This document shows, piece by piece, positions 1 to 9,225 of a DNA stretch of 64,000 bases. Position 1 is the stretch's first letter. Each line of letters opens with the position of its first letter. The DNA is taken from positions 5,704,001-5,768,000 of the forward strand of contig NZ_CP066831.1 in assembly GCF_016598615.1 (NCBI RefSeq), in the 5' to 3' direction. The position numbers and the translations under genes were made by a program. Below the pieces are notes generated by a model. The model did not search any database. It worked only from the letters and a program-made list of their open reading frames with translations, and was not told where the DNA came from. The stretch comes from Streptomyces liliifuscus. GTDB taxonomy: Bacteria > Actinomycetota > Actinomycetes > Streptomycetales > Streptomycetaceae.

Positions 1-145
1 GACTCAACGAGTCCAGATCCAGCCCACCGACGGTCACCGGACTCTCGTCCGTGATCCCGTCACGGCTCATCAGGATGTTCATCTCGTCGATGACGGTGCC
101 GAGCACGAACTCACGGATCTCGTCTTCCAAGACAGACGTACTCAT
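1..145 (-). CDS. Acyl/aryl carrier protein, truncated by the window edge
   Basis: The first 48 residues of a carrier protein are present; the rest lies beyond the left edge. The segment ends in GLDLDSLS, the helix-II phosphopantetheine site, with Ser46 as the likely attachment residue. The ATG at 145 is preceded by GGAG about 9 bases upstream; an in-frame ATG at 160 has no such site. It is the last visible gene of a minus-strand operon after the AMP ligase (133-base gap). In that context it probably carries the activated aminohydroxybenzoate for a PKS or NRPS line further left. The role is inferred; the carrier-protein identity is well supported by the DSL motif and length of the helix-I region. 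Confidence 0.75.
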   Translation of the reverse strand, partial: MSTSVLEDEIREFVLGTVIDEMNILMSRDGITDESPVTVGGLDLDSLS

Positions 146-277
146 GATGGATGTCTCCATGTGAAGGATCGTGAAAGGTGTATTCCGGCGCAGCACGGGC
201 GCCCCGTCAGGGGCGTGGGAACTGCGCGACAAGCCACAACGGGCCCGCGGCCAACGATCAACGGGAGCTACCCCACC

Positions 278-1747
278 TCACCCGACAGCGCGTTCACGCA
301 ACAACGTGGGCTGGCGAACAAGCTTCCCGTTGGACGTACGAGGCAACGCATCCAACAGCCGAACCACCCGCGGCAACTTGTAGTCGGCGAGCCGCTCCCG
401 ACACCACCGCAGCAACTCCTCCGCCGAAGGAACCCCGCCCTCGGCGGAAGCGGCGGCGCGCGTCACGACATACGCCTCGGTCACGTCCCCGTGAACCACA
501 ACCGCCTGCTCAACCGCGGGATGCCCCCGCAGCACGTTCTCGACCTCGGTGAGATCCACCTTGAGTCCGCCGATCACGACAAGGGAGTCGGCACGGCCGT
601 GCACCCGCACGGCCCCGCCGCTGCCGTCCACCGAGGCCCGGTCCCGTGTACGCAGCCAGCCGTCCGCGTACTGCGTACCGCCGGAGTCGAAGAGATACGG
701 CGACTCGTCGAGGGCGACGTCCAGTTCGCCCCGCCGCACCCGTACGACCATGCCGGGCGCGGCCGGGCCGACGGACGGCCGCAGCGTGCCGCCGACGTCC
801 ATGGCGACGACACCGCTCTCGGTGGTGCCGTAGGACTCGCCGACCGGCACCCCGTACCGCTCGGTGAACCGGGCGGCGACGTCCGGGGGCATCAGTTCGC
901 CGCCGGACACCGCGACCCGCAGGTCGGGAAGTCCGGGCGGATCGACGGCGGCGGCGAGCAGTTCGTAGTGCATCGGCACCCCGAACAGGGCGGTGACCCG
1001 GTGGTCCACCGCGGTCCGCAGGAGGTCGCGGGCCGAGATCCGGGGCGCGAAGACGACGGAGACACCGGCCGCCAGGGAGTGCAGCAGCCCGGCGACGAGG
1101 CCGAAACTGTGCGCCGTCGAACTGAGCAGCAGTACGCGGTCGCCCTCGCCCGGCATCCCGGTGATCCCGGCGAACCGGTCCACCTCGGCGGCGAGCGAGG
1201 CGGCGGTCCTGCCGATCACCTTGGGCCGCCCGGTGGAGCCGGAGCTGAACTGGACCAGCCGGTGCCCGGTGGCGGCCGGCCGGCCCGTTCCGCGGCACTC
1301 GGTGACGACCTCGTACTCGGGCCGGAAGCCGAACGTCGCCTGGACGTTGGAGCCCGCCCGGACCATGAACTGCGGCCGGCAGGACGCGCAGAGCGCCGCC
1401 ACCTCGGCCGGTTTGAGCCGGAAGTCGAAGAGCATCACCTGGGCGCCCAGCCGCCACAGCGCGAGCAGCACCTCGACCTGGGTGAAGCTGGGCGGAGTCC
1501 GCAGACCGACGGCGCTGCCCGGACCGATGCCGAATCCGGCGAACACGGCGGCCTGCTTGGCCACCCGTTCCCGTAACTCGCCCCGGGTGACGGTCTCCTG
1601 TTGATGTGTCAGATACGGCAGGGTGTCGTCCCGCGCGTCGAACAGCCGTCGGACGAGGGAACCCATCCCGTCGACGTCCACGGGACCACCGGACAGGTCG
1701 CTGTCTCTCAGCGGGTCCCTCAGCGGGTCTCTCAGGCCGCCGCCCAT
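278..1747 (-). CDS. AMP-dependent acyl/aryl ligase (ANL superfamily)
   Basis: Adenylating enzyme of 489 residues. The P-loop-like motif SSGSTGRPK lies at about 168-176, the A5 region GESYGTTESG in the middle, and the C-terminal catalytic lysine in SNGK near the end, so the fold is complete. A strong AAGGAGG sits 5 bases before the ATG. The start overlaps the stop of the upstream DHQ-synthase-like gene by one base (TGATG), so it is translationally coupled. Given the two upstream genes for 3-amino-4-hydroxybenzoate and the downstream carrier protein, it most likely activates that acid and loads it on the carrier, as the AHBA adenylation enzymes of manumycin-type clusters do. Substrate is inference. 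The N-terminus carries three tandem RDPL/RDS units that look like a local repeat expansion. Confidence 0.88.
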   Translation of the reverse strand: MGGGLRDPLRDPLRDSDLSGGPVDVDGMGSLVRRLFDARDDTLPYLTHQQETVTRGELRERVAKQAAVFAGFGIGPGSAVGLRTPPSFTQVEVLLALWRLGAQVMLFDFRLKPAEVAALCASCRPQFMVRAGSNVQATFGFRPEYEVVTECRGTGRPAATGHRLVQFSSGSTGRPKVIGRTAASLAAEVDRFAGITGMPGEGDRVLLLSSTAHSFGLVAGLLHSLAAGVSVVFAPRISARDLLRTAVDHRVTALFGVPMHYELLAAAVDPPGLPDLRVAVSGGELMPPDVAARFTERYGVPVGESYGTTESGVVAMDVGGTLRPSVGPAAPGMVVRVRRGELDVALDESPYLFDSGGTQYADGWLRTRDRASVDGSGGAVRVHGRADSLVVIGGLKVDLTEVENVLRGHPAVEQAVVVHGDVTEAYVVTRAAASAEGGVPSAEELLRWCRERLADYKLPRVVRLLDALPRTSNGKLVRQPTLLRERAVG

Positions 1748-3078
1748 CAGACCTCCTTGCAGAACTCGCCGATGGGCAGGCCCACATGGCGCTTGTCCGT
1801 GGCCAGATAGCCGAGCAGTTCGTCACCGGTCCGCAGTTCGGTGACGTTGAGGACCTTCCCGCCCGGGCCGAGCACCCGTACGTGCCAGTCGTCCTGCACG
1901 GTCAGACTGACCAGCCGGCCGTCCTCGGCATGGGTACGGATCTCCAGGAGCGGCCGGGACTCCAGCTTGGCGCGGCCGACCACGACCCGCCGGGTGCGGC
2001 CGTCGGCGCCGACCCCCAGCAGGACGCTGCCGGAGCCCACCTCGCTGAGGTAGCTGGTGCGGTTGTCGGGCCCGAGCGTGTACGAGTGCAGGGCACCGGC
2101 GTTGACCCGGAACGGCCTGGTCGGCATGTACGGCAGCGGGTGCGTCTCGCTGCAGCAGAGCACGAACCCGGAGGAGTACGAGCCGACCAGGATGCCCTCG
2201 TCCTCCTCGAAGTGCGAGCAGGTGTCCACGCAGACCCGGTCGCCGAGCCCCACGTGCCGGATGCTCTCCACGGTCAGTGTGGACAGCTCCAGTTGGGGTG
2301 TGGTGGCCTCCAACAGCCGGGCCAGCGCGAACACTTCGTCTGCGCTGCGGGGCGTGAAGAGGATGCCGTCCGAGCCGCGTTCGAGGACGTCGAAGACGAT
2401 GGCCGCCTCCTCCAGCCCGTCGACGACCGTCACCAGCTTGCCCTCGGCGGACTCGGCCGCGGCGAGCACGATCTCCAGCGGGATCTTGGTCGGGTCGGCG
2501 AAGTGGATGACGGTGTACGGCAACGCCATGGCACCCGCGCAGGACAGCGTCAGGGTGCGGTCGTCCCGTACGTCGATGAACCCGGCGGCGGGCGTGCCAC
2601 CGGTGCCCCCCGTGGTCCCCATGCTCCCCGTGGCCCCCATGCTCCCCGTGCCGCCGGTTCCGCCCGCGCCACCGACGGCACGGTTGTCCGCCGCGAGGGC
2701 GTCCAGCTCCTCCTGGGTGCCGAACTTCCGTAGCAGGAGGTCGATTCCGGTGGCGGTTTCCGTGGCGGCTCCTGTGGCGGTTCCTGTGCTGGCCGGTGAA
2801 CTGCCCTTCCCGGAAGGGAGGTTGGCATCCTTCGCGCCCCCGGCGCCCTTCGCCTCCTTCTCGCCCGGCTTGGCTCCGGGCCTGTCCCCGGGCTGCTTCG
2901 CGGCGGCCGTGCCCGAACCCCCGGTGACCAGCACCCGGGTCACCGTCGGCGGCAGCGTCCCCAGTAGCTCGGCGTCGGCGGCCACGACTCCGGCCATCCG
3001 GCTGTGGACGGCCGCGTCCACCACTGCCTGGAGCTGCGGACGGGGGACCTCACGGAGATCGATCCATGCGAACCTCAT
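1747..3078 (-). CDS. 3-dehydroquinate synthase II-like enzyme (GriH type)
   Basis: Family of archaeal AroB' and Streptomyces GriH, which with the aldolase next door makes 3-amino-4-hydroxybenzoate. Recognisable blocks are the N-terminal WIDLRE, and in the second half the DTCSHFEEDEGILVGS and NAGALHSYTLGP segments. At 443 residues it is longer than usual. The excess is in the region from about residue 55 to 165, where two low-complexity stretches occur: one Gly/Lys/Thr/Ala-rich and one built of GTGG/GSMGATG-like units. The start overlaps the aldolase stop by 4 bases (ATGA). Family call is firm; the effect of the insertions is unknown. Confidence 0.87.
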   Translation of the reverse strand: MRFAWIDLREVPRPQLQAVVDAAVHSRMAGVVAADAELLGTLPPTVTRVLVTGGSGTAAAKQPGDRPGAKPGEKEAKGAGGAKDANLPSGKGSSPASTGTATGAATETATGIDLLLRKFGTQEELDALAADNRAVGGAGGTGGTGSMGATGSMGTTGGTGGTPAAGFIDVRDDRTLTLSCAGAMALPYTVIHFADPTKIPLEIVLAAAESAEGKLVTVVDGLEEAAIVFDVLERGSDGILFTPRSADEVFALARLLEATTPQLELSTLTVESIRHVGLGDRVCVDTCSHFEEDEGILVGSYSSGFVLCCSETHPLPYMPTRPFRVNAGALHSYTLGPDNRTSYLSEVGSGSVLLGVGADGRTRRVVVGRAKLESRPLLEIRTHAEDGRLVSLTVQDDWHVRVLGPGGKVLNVTELRTGDELLGYLATDKRHVGLPIGEFCKEV

Positions 3079-3893
3079 GCGACTCCTGCCACGATCGTCG
3101 AATACTTAGTCATGCTCATGTCATCCGAGATGGTGCTGCCGCCGTGCACGACCGCGGAGAGCCGGGACACCAGCGCGGCGGGCGAGGGGGCCGAGAAGAT
3201 CCGGCGGCCGATGGCAAGGCCCCGGCAGCCGGTGGCCATCACGGCGGCCCCGTACTCGACCAGGTCGGAGCCGTCGGGCGGACCGCCGGCCGCGAGCACG
3301 GGGATGGGACTGGCCGCCACCACCTCGGCCATCCGGTCGATCGGCAGGGCGACGGAGGTCTTCACCATGTCCGCGCCCAGATCGGCGGCGACATTGGCCA
3401 GATGGGCGAGGAGGGCAGGGTCGCGCGGGTCCTCGATACGGGGGCCGCGGGGGTAGACCATCGCGATCAGCGGCATGCCCCACGCATCGCAGGAACGGGC
3501 CACCGCCCCCAGGTCGGCGAGCTGCTGGGACTCGGTGTCCGAGCCGATGTTCACGTGGACGCTGACCGCGTCGGCGCCGAGCCGCAGTGCCTCCTCGACA
3601 TCGGCGACCAGCACCTTGGCGTGGACGTCGGCGGAGCGGGCGGTGCTGGCGCTCAGGTGCACCACCAGGGCGCAGCTCCTGAGGATGTCCGGGGCGAAGG
3701 CGCGGGCGCGCCCCTTGTGGACGATGACCCCGTCGGCCCCGCCCGCCACCAGTGCGCGCAGCAGGTCGTCCCACTTGTCGGCGGGGACGATCGGGCCGTC
3801 CGAGACGCTGTGGTCGAGCGGTACGAGCAGGTGCCGGTCGTCACCCGCGAGTGAAAGTCTTCTCAAGCGTAATAGCTTGCCAGTTTTCAGCAT
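3075..3893 (-). CDS. 2-amino-3,7-dideoxy-D-threo-hept-6-ulosonate synthase (DhnA-type class I aldolase, GriI type)
   Basis: Class I aldolase of the DhnA/FbaB group, 272 residues. In GriI-type enzymes it condenses aspartate semialdehyde with a C3 precursor on the way to 3-amino-4-hydroxybenzoate. LVPLDHSVSDGP near the N-terminus, the DLGADMVKTS segment with the Schiff-base lysine, and PVLAAGGPP near the C-terminus are all present. I chose the ATG at 3893, preceded by GGAAGG about 10 bases upstream, over an in-frame ATG at 3926 with no ribosome site. It is the first gene of the minus-strand operon aldolase - DHQS II - ligase - carrier protein. It could in principle serve archaeal-style DHQ synthesis, but the ligase and carrier favour secondary metabolism. 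Confidence 0.9.
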   Translation of the reverse strand: MLKTGKLLRLRRLSLAGDDRHLLVPLDHSVSDGPIVPADKWDDLLRALVAGGADGVIVHKGRARAFAPDILRSCALVVHLSASTARSADVHAKVLVADVEEALRLGADAVSVHVNIGSDTESQQLADLGAVARSCDAWGMPLIAMVYPRGPRIEDPRDPALLAHLANVAADLGADMVKTSVALPIDRMAEVVAASPIPVLAAGGPPDGSDLVEYGAAVMATGCRGLAIGRRIFSAPSPAALVSRLSAVVHGGSTISDDMSMTKYSTIVAGVA

Positions 3894-4418
3894 GGGTAAT
3901 GCGCCTTCCCAGCCCGGAGGCCGCATTTAAGAAAGCCGAACCGCGACATCCTGTTGCGGTCTCCATGTCCGAAAAACGATGGTCGTAGAACTTTCAAGTT
4001 CAGTCGGCATCAGCATTCACGCGTAATCGACCGTTGGCAAGGCGTGATCACCGGCAAATTTTTATGCGTGTTCAGGAATGAATATTGACAGTGATTTGAC
4101 AGGTATGGCGGGGTTGACGCCGCAGGAGAGTGCTGTTCGTGGGGTGTTGGGCGGCAAATGACGAGGTGGCGGGTGTGATGTGCTCTATGCGCATTGAGGA
4201 GGTCTGCCCCGCGCATGGCCGCATCGGACACTTTCCTGCGGATGTCACGTGTAAATGCCAGGCAATTCCCGCGGGCAGCTTTTCTTTCGGGCTTCCTTGT
4301 CGAAATTGAATTTCCGGGCTTAGGGTGTCAGGCGCGCTCCGGAACGTGTTACATGCGAGGCCGTCCCCCCATCTGCACCCGGACCGTACGGACCGGGCGT
4401 ACCGGAAGTGACTTCCCC
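3894..4418. promoter_or_regulatory. Divergent intergenic region between AHBA operon and MHS transporter
   Basis: 525 bases without a credible gene and visibly AT-richer than its surroundings, especially 3950-4160. Three TTGAC-type hexamers lie on the plus strand at 4085-4090, 4096-4101 and 4114-4119, but none has a convincing -10 box at 16-18 bases. It must contain the promoters of both flanking transcription units. No clear operator dyad was found. Confidence 0.4.
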
Positions 4419-5864
4419 ATGCCTGATTTACCGTCCAAGACCGCTCCCGTGACCGCCGGCCCAAGACCGGCCGCGTCCCCACCGCCGACGGCGAGGACCA
4501 CCGAGACGTCCGCCGGGAAGACCGAGGCCCCGCGGGTCGCCGTCGCCAGCCTGGTCGGCACCACGATCGAGTACTACGACTTCGCGGTGTACGGCACCGC
4601 GAGCGCACTCGTCCTCGGCCCCGCCTTCTTCCCCTCGGGCAACGCCACCGTCTCCTCCCTGGCCGCGTTCCTCACGTTCGCCGCGGCCTTCCTCTCCCGC
4701 CCCCTGGGCGTCGTCCTGTTCGGCACGATCGGTGACCGGCTGGGCCGCAGACGGGCCCTGGTCGCCTCGCTCCTGCTGATGGGCGTGGCCACGGTCGGCG
4801 TGGGACTGCTGCCCACGTACGAGACCGCCGGACTTCTCGCCCCCGTACTGCTGGTGACGCTCCGTCTGCTGCAGGGCGTCAGCATGGGCGGCGAATGGGG
4901 CGGGGCGGTGCTGCTCGCCGCGGAACACGCGCCGCCCGGCCGCCGCGCGCTGTACGCGTCCATCCCGCAGGCCGGCCCCTCGCTCGGCTTCCTGCTCTCC
5001 ACCGCGGTCATCCTGCCCACCCTGAACATCGTGGGCCGGGACGGCTTCGTCGACTGGGCCTGGCGGATCCCGTTCCTGCTCAGCACCGTGCTCGTCGTGG
5101 TCGGCCTGTGGGTCCGTACGACGGTCTCCGAGTCGCCGGTGTTCGACGCGACGGCGAACCGCACGACACAGCCGCAACCAGCACCCGCACCAGGACCAGC
5201 ACCAGCACCGGGTCCCGCATCCGCGATCGCTTCCGCACCCGCGACGGCTTCCCGCTTTCCGCTGGTCACGCTGCTCAAGCGGTACCCCGGCCGGGTGCTG
5301 CTCGGCACGGGCGCGGCGATCGGCGGCTCGGCCGTCTACTACCTGACGATCGTCTACAGCATCTCGTACGGGCCGAAGGAACTCGGCATCCCCCAGAACA
5401 CGATGCTGACGGCGGCGAGCGTGGGCGCGGCGGCCGGAATCGCCATCACCCTGCCGGTCGCCAAGCTCTCCGACCGGATAGGCCGACGCCCGGTGATGCT
5501 GGCCGGAGCCGTCGGCTGCGTGGTCTGGGCGGTGCCCATGTACGCCTCGCTGAGTTCGCGCGACGGGCTGGTGATCACCGGCGCCTACACGGTCGGCCTG
5601 ATGTTCCTGGCGCTGATGTTCTCCCCGGTGGCGGCCTTCCTCCCGGAGCTGTTCCCCGCCCGGCTGCGCTACACCGGCGCCTCCGCGGCCTTCATCCTCG
5701 CCAACACCCTCGGCGGCGGCTTCGCCCCACTCGTCGCCACCTGGCTGAACAGCCACTGGGAATCACCACTGGTCCTCGGCTTCTACACCGGCACCCTCTG
5801 CCTGCTGAGCCTCCTGTGCCTGCTGGCCCTCCCGGAGACCCGGGACCAGGAGTTCGACATCTGA
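4419..5864 (+). CDS. MFS transporter, metabolite:H+ symporter (MHS) type
   Basis: Twelve-helix permease of 481 residues. The MHS signature is clear: TIEYYDFAVYGTASALVLGPAFFP opens the first helix, followed by GDRLGRRRAL in loop 2-3 and LQGVSMGGEWGG. The central cytoplasmic loop contains a Pro/Ala repeat (PAPAPGPAPAPGP) before helix 7. The ATG at 4419 has GGAAGTG upstream; the longer reading frame to 4194 lacks a ribosome site and has poor codon use. It is divergent from the aminohydroxybenzoate operon, so it may move a precursor or product. MHS relatives usually import shikimate, proline or dicarboxylates, so direction and substrate are open. Confidence 0.88.
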   Translation: MPDLPSKTAPVTAGPRPAASPPPTARTTETSAGKTEAPRVAVASLVGTTIEYYDFAVYGTASALVLGPAFFPSGNATVSSLAAFLTFAAAFLSRPLGVVLFGTIGDRLGRRRALVASLLLMGVATVGVGLLPTYETAGLLAPVLLVTLRLLQGVSMGGEWGGAVLLAAEHAPPGRRALYASIPQAGPSLGFLLSTAVILPTLNIVGRDGFVDWAWRIPFLLSTVLVVVGLWVRTTVSESPVFDATANRTTQPQPAPAPGPAPAPGPASAIASAPATASRFPLVTLLKRYPGRVLLGTGAAIGGSAVYYLTIVYSISYGPKELGIPQNTMLTAASVGAAAGIAITLPVAKLSDRIGRRPVMLAGAVGCVVWAVPMYASLSSRDGLVITGAYTVGLMFLALMFSPVAAFLPELFPARLRYTGASAAFILANTLGGGFAPLVATWLNSHWESPLVLGFYTGTLCLLSLLCLLALPETRDQEFDI

Positions 5865-5883
5865 CGGGCCTCGGTCAGGGGAA

Positions 5884-5918
5884 CGGACCGGTGAGATCCA
5901 GGACGGCTCACCGGTCCG
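5884..5918. terminator. Bidirectional hairpin terminator
   Basis: Perfect 12-base inverted repeat (CGGACCGGTGAG / CTCACCGGTCCG) with an 11-base loop between two convergent genes. No U-tract, as is usual in Streptomyces. Confidence 0.65.
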
Positions 5919-5934
5919 GTCCGTCACGCGTCCG

Positions 5935-7332
5935 TCACGCCTGTCCGTCCCGGCGGCGCAGCAGCTCCCGTGCCTTTGTCAGTGCGCTGTCGCGGCCCTG
6001 CTCGAACTCCTCCTCGGTGAAGACCGGGGTGCGGTGGTGCGGTGGGATGCCGGACCCGTCGAAGGTGGTGCCGTCGGCCGTACGGAACTCCTCGTTGGGC
6101 AGCGCGAAGGTCCAGCCGTTCGGCAGGGTGCGGTCCATGGTGTCGGAGAAGACGCCCTGGGTGTTCTGCCCGATCCGCACGGGCTCCGGGCTGCGTGCCA
6201 TCAGCGCCTGGGTGAAGGTCTCGGCCGCGCTGACCGCCAGCGGTCCGGTGAGGACCGCGACCGGTCCGGCGAAGCGGGGCCCGTGGTGCGGCCGTACCGT
6301 GACCGGCTGCCCGGGTGTGAACCGGGTCGGGTCCCGCGGGTCGTTGCGCGCGTACTTGGTGTACGCGGTGTACGGACGGTCCGTCAGCCGCGAGACGACG
6401 CGCAGTGCCAGCGGGTCGGCGCCGCCGCCGTTCAGCCGCACGTCCAGGATCAGCCCGGGCAGCTTCTGCCACGGGATCCGGTCCAGGGCCGCGTCCAGTT
6501 CCGCCTCCCACTTCGCGTACGACTCCTCGTCGGTGTAGCCCACGAAGCGGGTGATGCGCAGATAGCCGGTGCCCTCCGGGAGGCGGGCGAACGACAGCGC
6601 CCCGTTCGCGTACTGCCGCAGCGGCACCCCGACCGCCTTCGTGACCGCCGTGTCGATCCGGGCGAGATCCTCTGGACCGTGCGGCGGTGTGTCTGGGCGC
6701 AGGCCTCCGAACTCCCGGTCCTTCCCGTCCGACAGCGAGGTGTGCGCGTCGTGCAGGGGCTCGATCATCTCCCGCAGTACGGCGAAGAGTTCGTCGTCGG
6801 TCGTGTCCTTGCCGACGCGGGGCCGGTAGCGGTCGCGGACGGCCTGCCAGTCGATGTGCTTGGCCGCGAAGAACGGGTAGTTCTCGGCGTAGGTCCGCCA
6901 GAAGACGTCGAAGACCGCACGCGGATCGGCGGCGGGCCTCTTCGCACACCGGCCGGGGAGTGCGGCGATCCGGTGCAGCGTACGGATCCCGGCGCTGGAG
7001 GCGATCCGCAGCCGCGCGGTGTCGTCGCCCCGCGGAGTGACGGTGACGTCGACCGCCCCGCCGAACACGGGGAAGCGGCGGCTGCCGTCCGGGGCCGTGT
7101 GCCCCCGCTGCTCACCCTTCATGGTGCCCGGCAGACAGCTGACGGCGGTGGTGTCGTACGTCGTCAGACGGCGGCCGCTCACGGCGACCGCCGTGCCGTA
7201 GCCGTCCATCCGCCAGACGCCCTCCAGCGACGGTGCGGCCCTCCCGGCGGTGGCGCTCGCGGGCGTGGCGACACCGGTCAGGGTGAGCACCGCGGAAGCC
7301 GCGAGTGCGACGGTCAGGATGCGTGAGTGCAT
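5935..7332 (-). CDS. Secreted S41-family (C-terminal processing) peptidase
   Basis: 465 residues beginning with a Sec signal peptide (hydrophobic ILTVALAASAVLTLTGV, cleavage near ASA). The mature part has an N-terminal beta-rich domain, then the tail-specific-protease/interphotoreceptor-retinoid fold: GYLRITRFVGY, LPGLILDVRLNGGG, and the nucleophile segment AVSAAETF with Ser at about 368. The helical subdomain FWRTYAENYPFFAAKHIDW is typical of S41 proteins without a PDZ domain. Start ATG at 7332 has AGGGGG about 9 bases upstream; a longer frame to 8082 runs into the divergent gene and is rejected. It probably degrades peptides outside the membrane. Substrate unknown. Confidence 0.88.
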   Translation of the reverse strand: MHSRILTVALAASAVLTLTGVATPASATAGRAAPSLEGVWRMDGYGTAVAVSGRRLTTYDTTAVSCLPGTMKGEQRGHTAPDGSRRFPVFGGAVDVTVTPRGDDTARLRIASSAGIRTLHRIAALPGRCAKRPAADPRAVFDVFWRTYAENYPFFAAKHIDWQAVRDRYRPRVGKDTTDDELFAVLREMIEPLHDAHTSLSDGKDREFGGLRPDTPPHGPEDLARIDTAVTKAVGVPLRQYANGALSFARLPEGTGYLRITRFVGYTDEESYAKWEAELDAALDRIPWQKLPGLILDVRLNGGGADPLALRVVSRLTDRPYTAYTKYARNDPRDPTRFTPGQPVTVRPHHGPRFAGPVAVLTGPLAVSAAETFTQALMARSPEPVRIGQNTQGVFSDTMDRTLPNGWTFALPNEEFRTADGTTFDGSGIPPHHRTPVFTEEEFEQGRDSALTKARELLRRRDGQA

Positions 7333-7617
7333 GGTCGGTTCTACCCCCTGGTCGTACGAATCGACGCTGCGCGGCCACGACGGAGGCGCGGGGCCGCGCA
7401 TACGGCCGCCCCGCCCCGCCTCGTCCTTCGGTCCCGCCGCTCTGCTGTGTCCAGGGTGTCGGCGGGGCGCGGACCGCACGATGGTGCTGGCCTGCGGACC
7501 GGCGGTGGGGCTTGCCCCAGCACACGGCGGGCGGCCCCGGTCGGCAGTGTCGTCGGCCCGAACGCTGCCGCATCCGGCACAGGCGGGCGCCCGGCGGGCG
7601 GTGACAGGGTGTCGGGC

Positions 7618-9210
7618 ATGACCGATGTGCGGGAAGTGATCTGCCGCCCTTTCGGAAGACGTGTTCTGTGGTTCTTCGCCGGACTGGGGGCGGCCGGGGC
7701 GGGCGCGGCCGTGGTGCGTCTGGCGTACGAGGGCCCGGACGCGGGGCTGGGCGTCGGCCTGCTTCTCGCGTCGGCGGGCGGCTGGGCGTTGTACAAGGCG
7801 ACCGCCCGGGTACGTGCCGACACCTACGGCGTGCACTCCTGGACGCTGCTGCGGCGCCGGAGTGTGCGCTGGGGCGACATCGCCGATCTGCGCGTACGCC
7901 TGAAGTACGCGAACACTCCCCGGGTTCAGGACACCCGTGCTGTCAGCCTGTTGCTGGGCGACGGACGCAGGCTGCTCCTTCCGCTGCCGCGGAGCTGGTC
8001 CTACGACGATCCGGACTTCGACGCGAGGCTGGACGCGTTCCGTGCGCTGCACCGGCTCCATGGAGCACCGGAGTCGGACCATGTCCCCGTCGTCTCGTAC
8101 CGCACCGCCGGACGGGGATGGGCCGGGTCACTGGCCCTGTGCGTACTGCTGCTCGGGGGCGCGGGCCTGGCGGCCTGGTTCGTGCCGAGCGTCGCGTCGG
8201 GGGAGCGGGCGTGGCGGTCGGCCACGCCGTGCACCGCCGGGACGTCCGCCGCGGAGCGCGACGAGTGCCTGACCACCCTGACCGCCGTGATCGCGCGGAC
8301 CGATGCCACCCGGTCCAGGAACAAGAGCAGTTGGCTGTACTTCGTCGACGGCCGGCCGATGGAGCGGCTCGCGGTCTCGTCGGACGGCGCGAAGATGTTC
8401 CGGCCCGGCGACGGCGTGGAACTCACCGTCTGGCGCGGTGAGGTGAGGGAGGTCGTCGGCGGGCGTCACGTCTACCGCCCGCACGTGCCCGCCTCAGGGG
8501 ACCTGGCCGTCGTCGCGGCCGTGTGCCTGCTGGCCGCGGGCTGTCCAGCCGCCCGGGTGCTGCTCCGGCTGCGCGGGCGCCGGCTGCCCGACGACGAGGT
8601 CCTTCCGTCGGCCCTGCCGTTCGCGGGCGCGCTCGTCGGCACGGCCCTGTGGCTGCTGCCGCTCTGCTACCTCCACCCCACGACCCTGCTCACCGATGCC
8701 GTGGCGATCACCTGGGCGGCCGCGGGCTCGGCGGCCACACTGGCCTTCCTTGTCCGGGCGTGGCGCGCCACCCGTGTCCGTATGCCCGGGGAGAACGACA
8801 CCACGGGAGCGACGGGAGGAGTCGCGGGAGCGACCGGGGGGTCCGCCGGGACGGGGACCGCGGAGGACGACGTGTTCCTGGCGGCCCGGTTTCTGGAGCA
8901 CACCGACTACAACCCGTACGGCTTCGGCACCCATGTCGTTCTCGGCGGCGGGCCGCTCGCGGTGACGCCCCACCCCGGTCCGGGCAGGTTCGCGGCGAAG
9001 CCGGTGCCGGTGGAGCGGCTTGCGGTCAAGGAGGTGCGGCGCGTCCGGGGCAGCGACGGCGACACCGTCTCCGGCGGGTGGCACATCGCCGAACTCGACG
9101 ACGCGGGCACCCCCGTGCGTCTCGCGGCGGCCCCGGCCGACCTGACCCGCATCCTCCGCGAGCTGGCGGCCGCGAGAACCCCCGCGAACGCCGCGCACCC
9201 CGACGCCTGA
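7618..9210 (+). CDS. Membrane protein with PH-like N-terminal domain
   Basis: 530 residues. Two helices at the N-terminus (VLWFFAGLGAAG and LGVGLLLASAGGWALY) lead into a short beta-domain, RADTYGVHSWTLLRRRSVRWGDIADLRV, resembling bacterial PH (YdbT/DUF2244-like) modules. More membrane segments follow at about 165-185, 300-320 and 335-385. The C-terminal cytoplasmic third contains the low-complexity stretch TTGATGGVAGATGGSAGTG. A specific function is not recognisable. ATG at 7618 is the first start after the divergent protease promoter region; the upstream GACAGGG is a weak ribosome site. Confidence 0.75.
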   Translation: MTDVREVICRPFGRRVLWFFAGLGAAGAGAAVVRLAYEGPDAGLGVGLLLASAGGWALYKATARVRADTYGVHSWTLLRRRSVRWGDIADLRVRLKYANTPRVQDTRAVSLLLGDGRRLLLPLPRSWSYDDPDFDARLDAFRALHRLHGAPESDHVPVVSYRTAGRGWAGSLALCVLLLGGAGLAAWFVPSVASGERAWRSATPCTAGTSAAERDECLTTLTAVIARTDATRSRNKSSWLYFVDGRPMERLAVSSDGAKMFRPGDGVELTVWRGEVREVVGGRHVYRPHVPASGDLAVVAAVCLLAAGCPAARVLLRLRGRRLPDDEVLPSALPFAGALVGTALWLLPLCYLHPTTLLTDAVAITWAAAGSAATLAFLVRAWRATRVRMPGENDTTGATGGVAGATGGSAGTGTAEDDVFLAARFLEHTDYNPYGFGTHVVLGGGPLAVTPHPGPGRFAAKPVPVERLAVKEVRRVRGSDGDTVSGGWHIAELDDAGTPVRLAAAPADLTRILRELAAARTPANAAHPDA

Positions 9211-9225
9211 CGGCCTCCGCCGCGC

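Noticed and set aside
4194..4418. N-terminal extension of the MHS transporter
   Set aside because: Codon use is irregular and the ATG at 4419 has a good ribosome site and matches family length.
7333..8082. Long N-terminal extension of the S41 peptidase frame
   Set aside because: It would place the signal peptide in the middle of the protein and overlaps the divergent gene.
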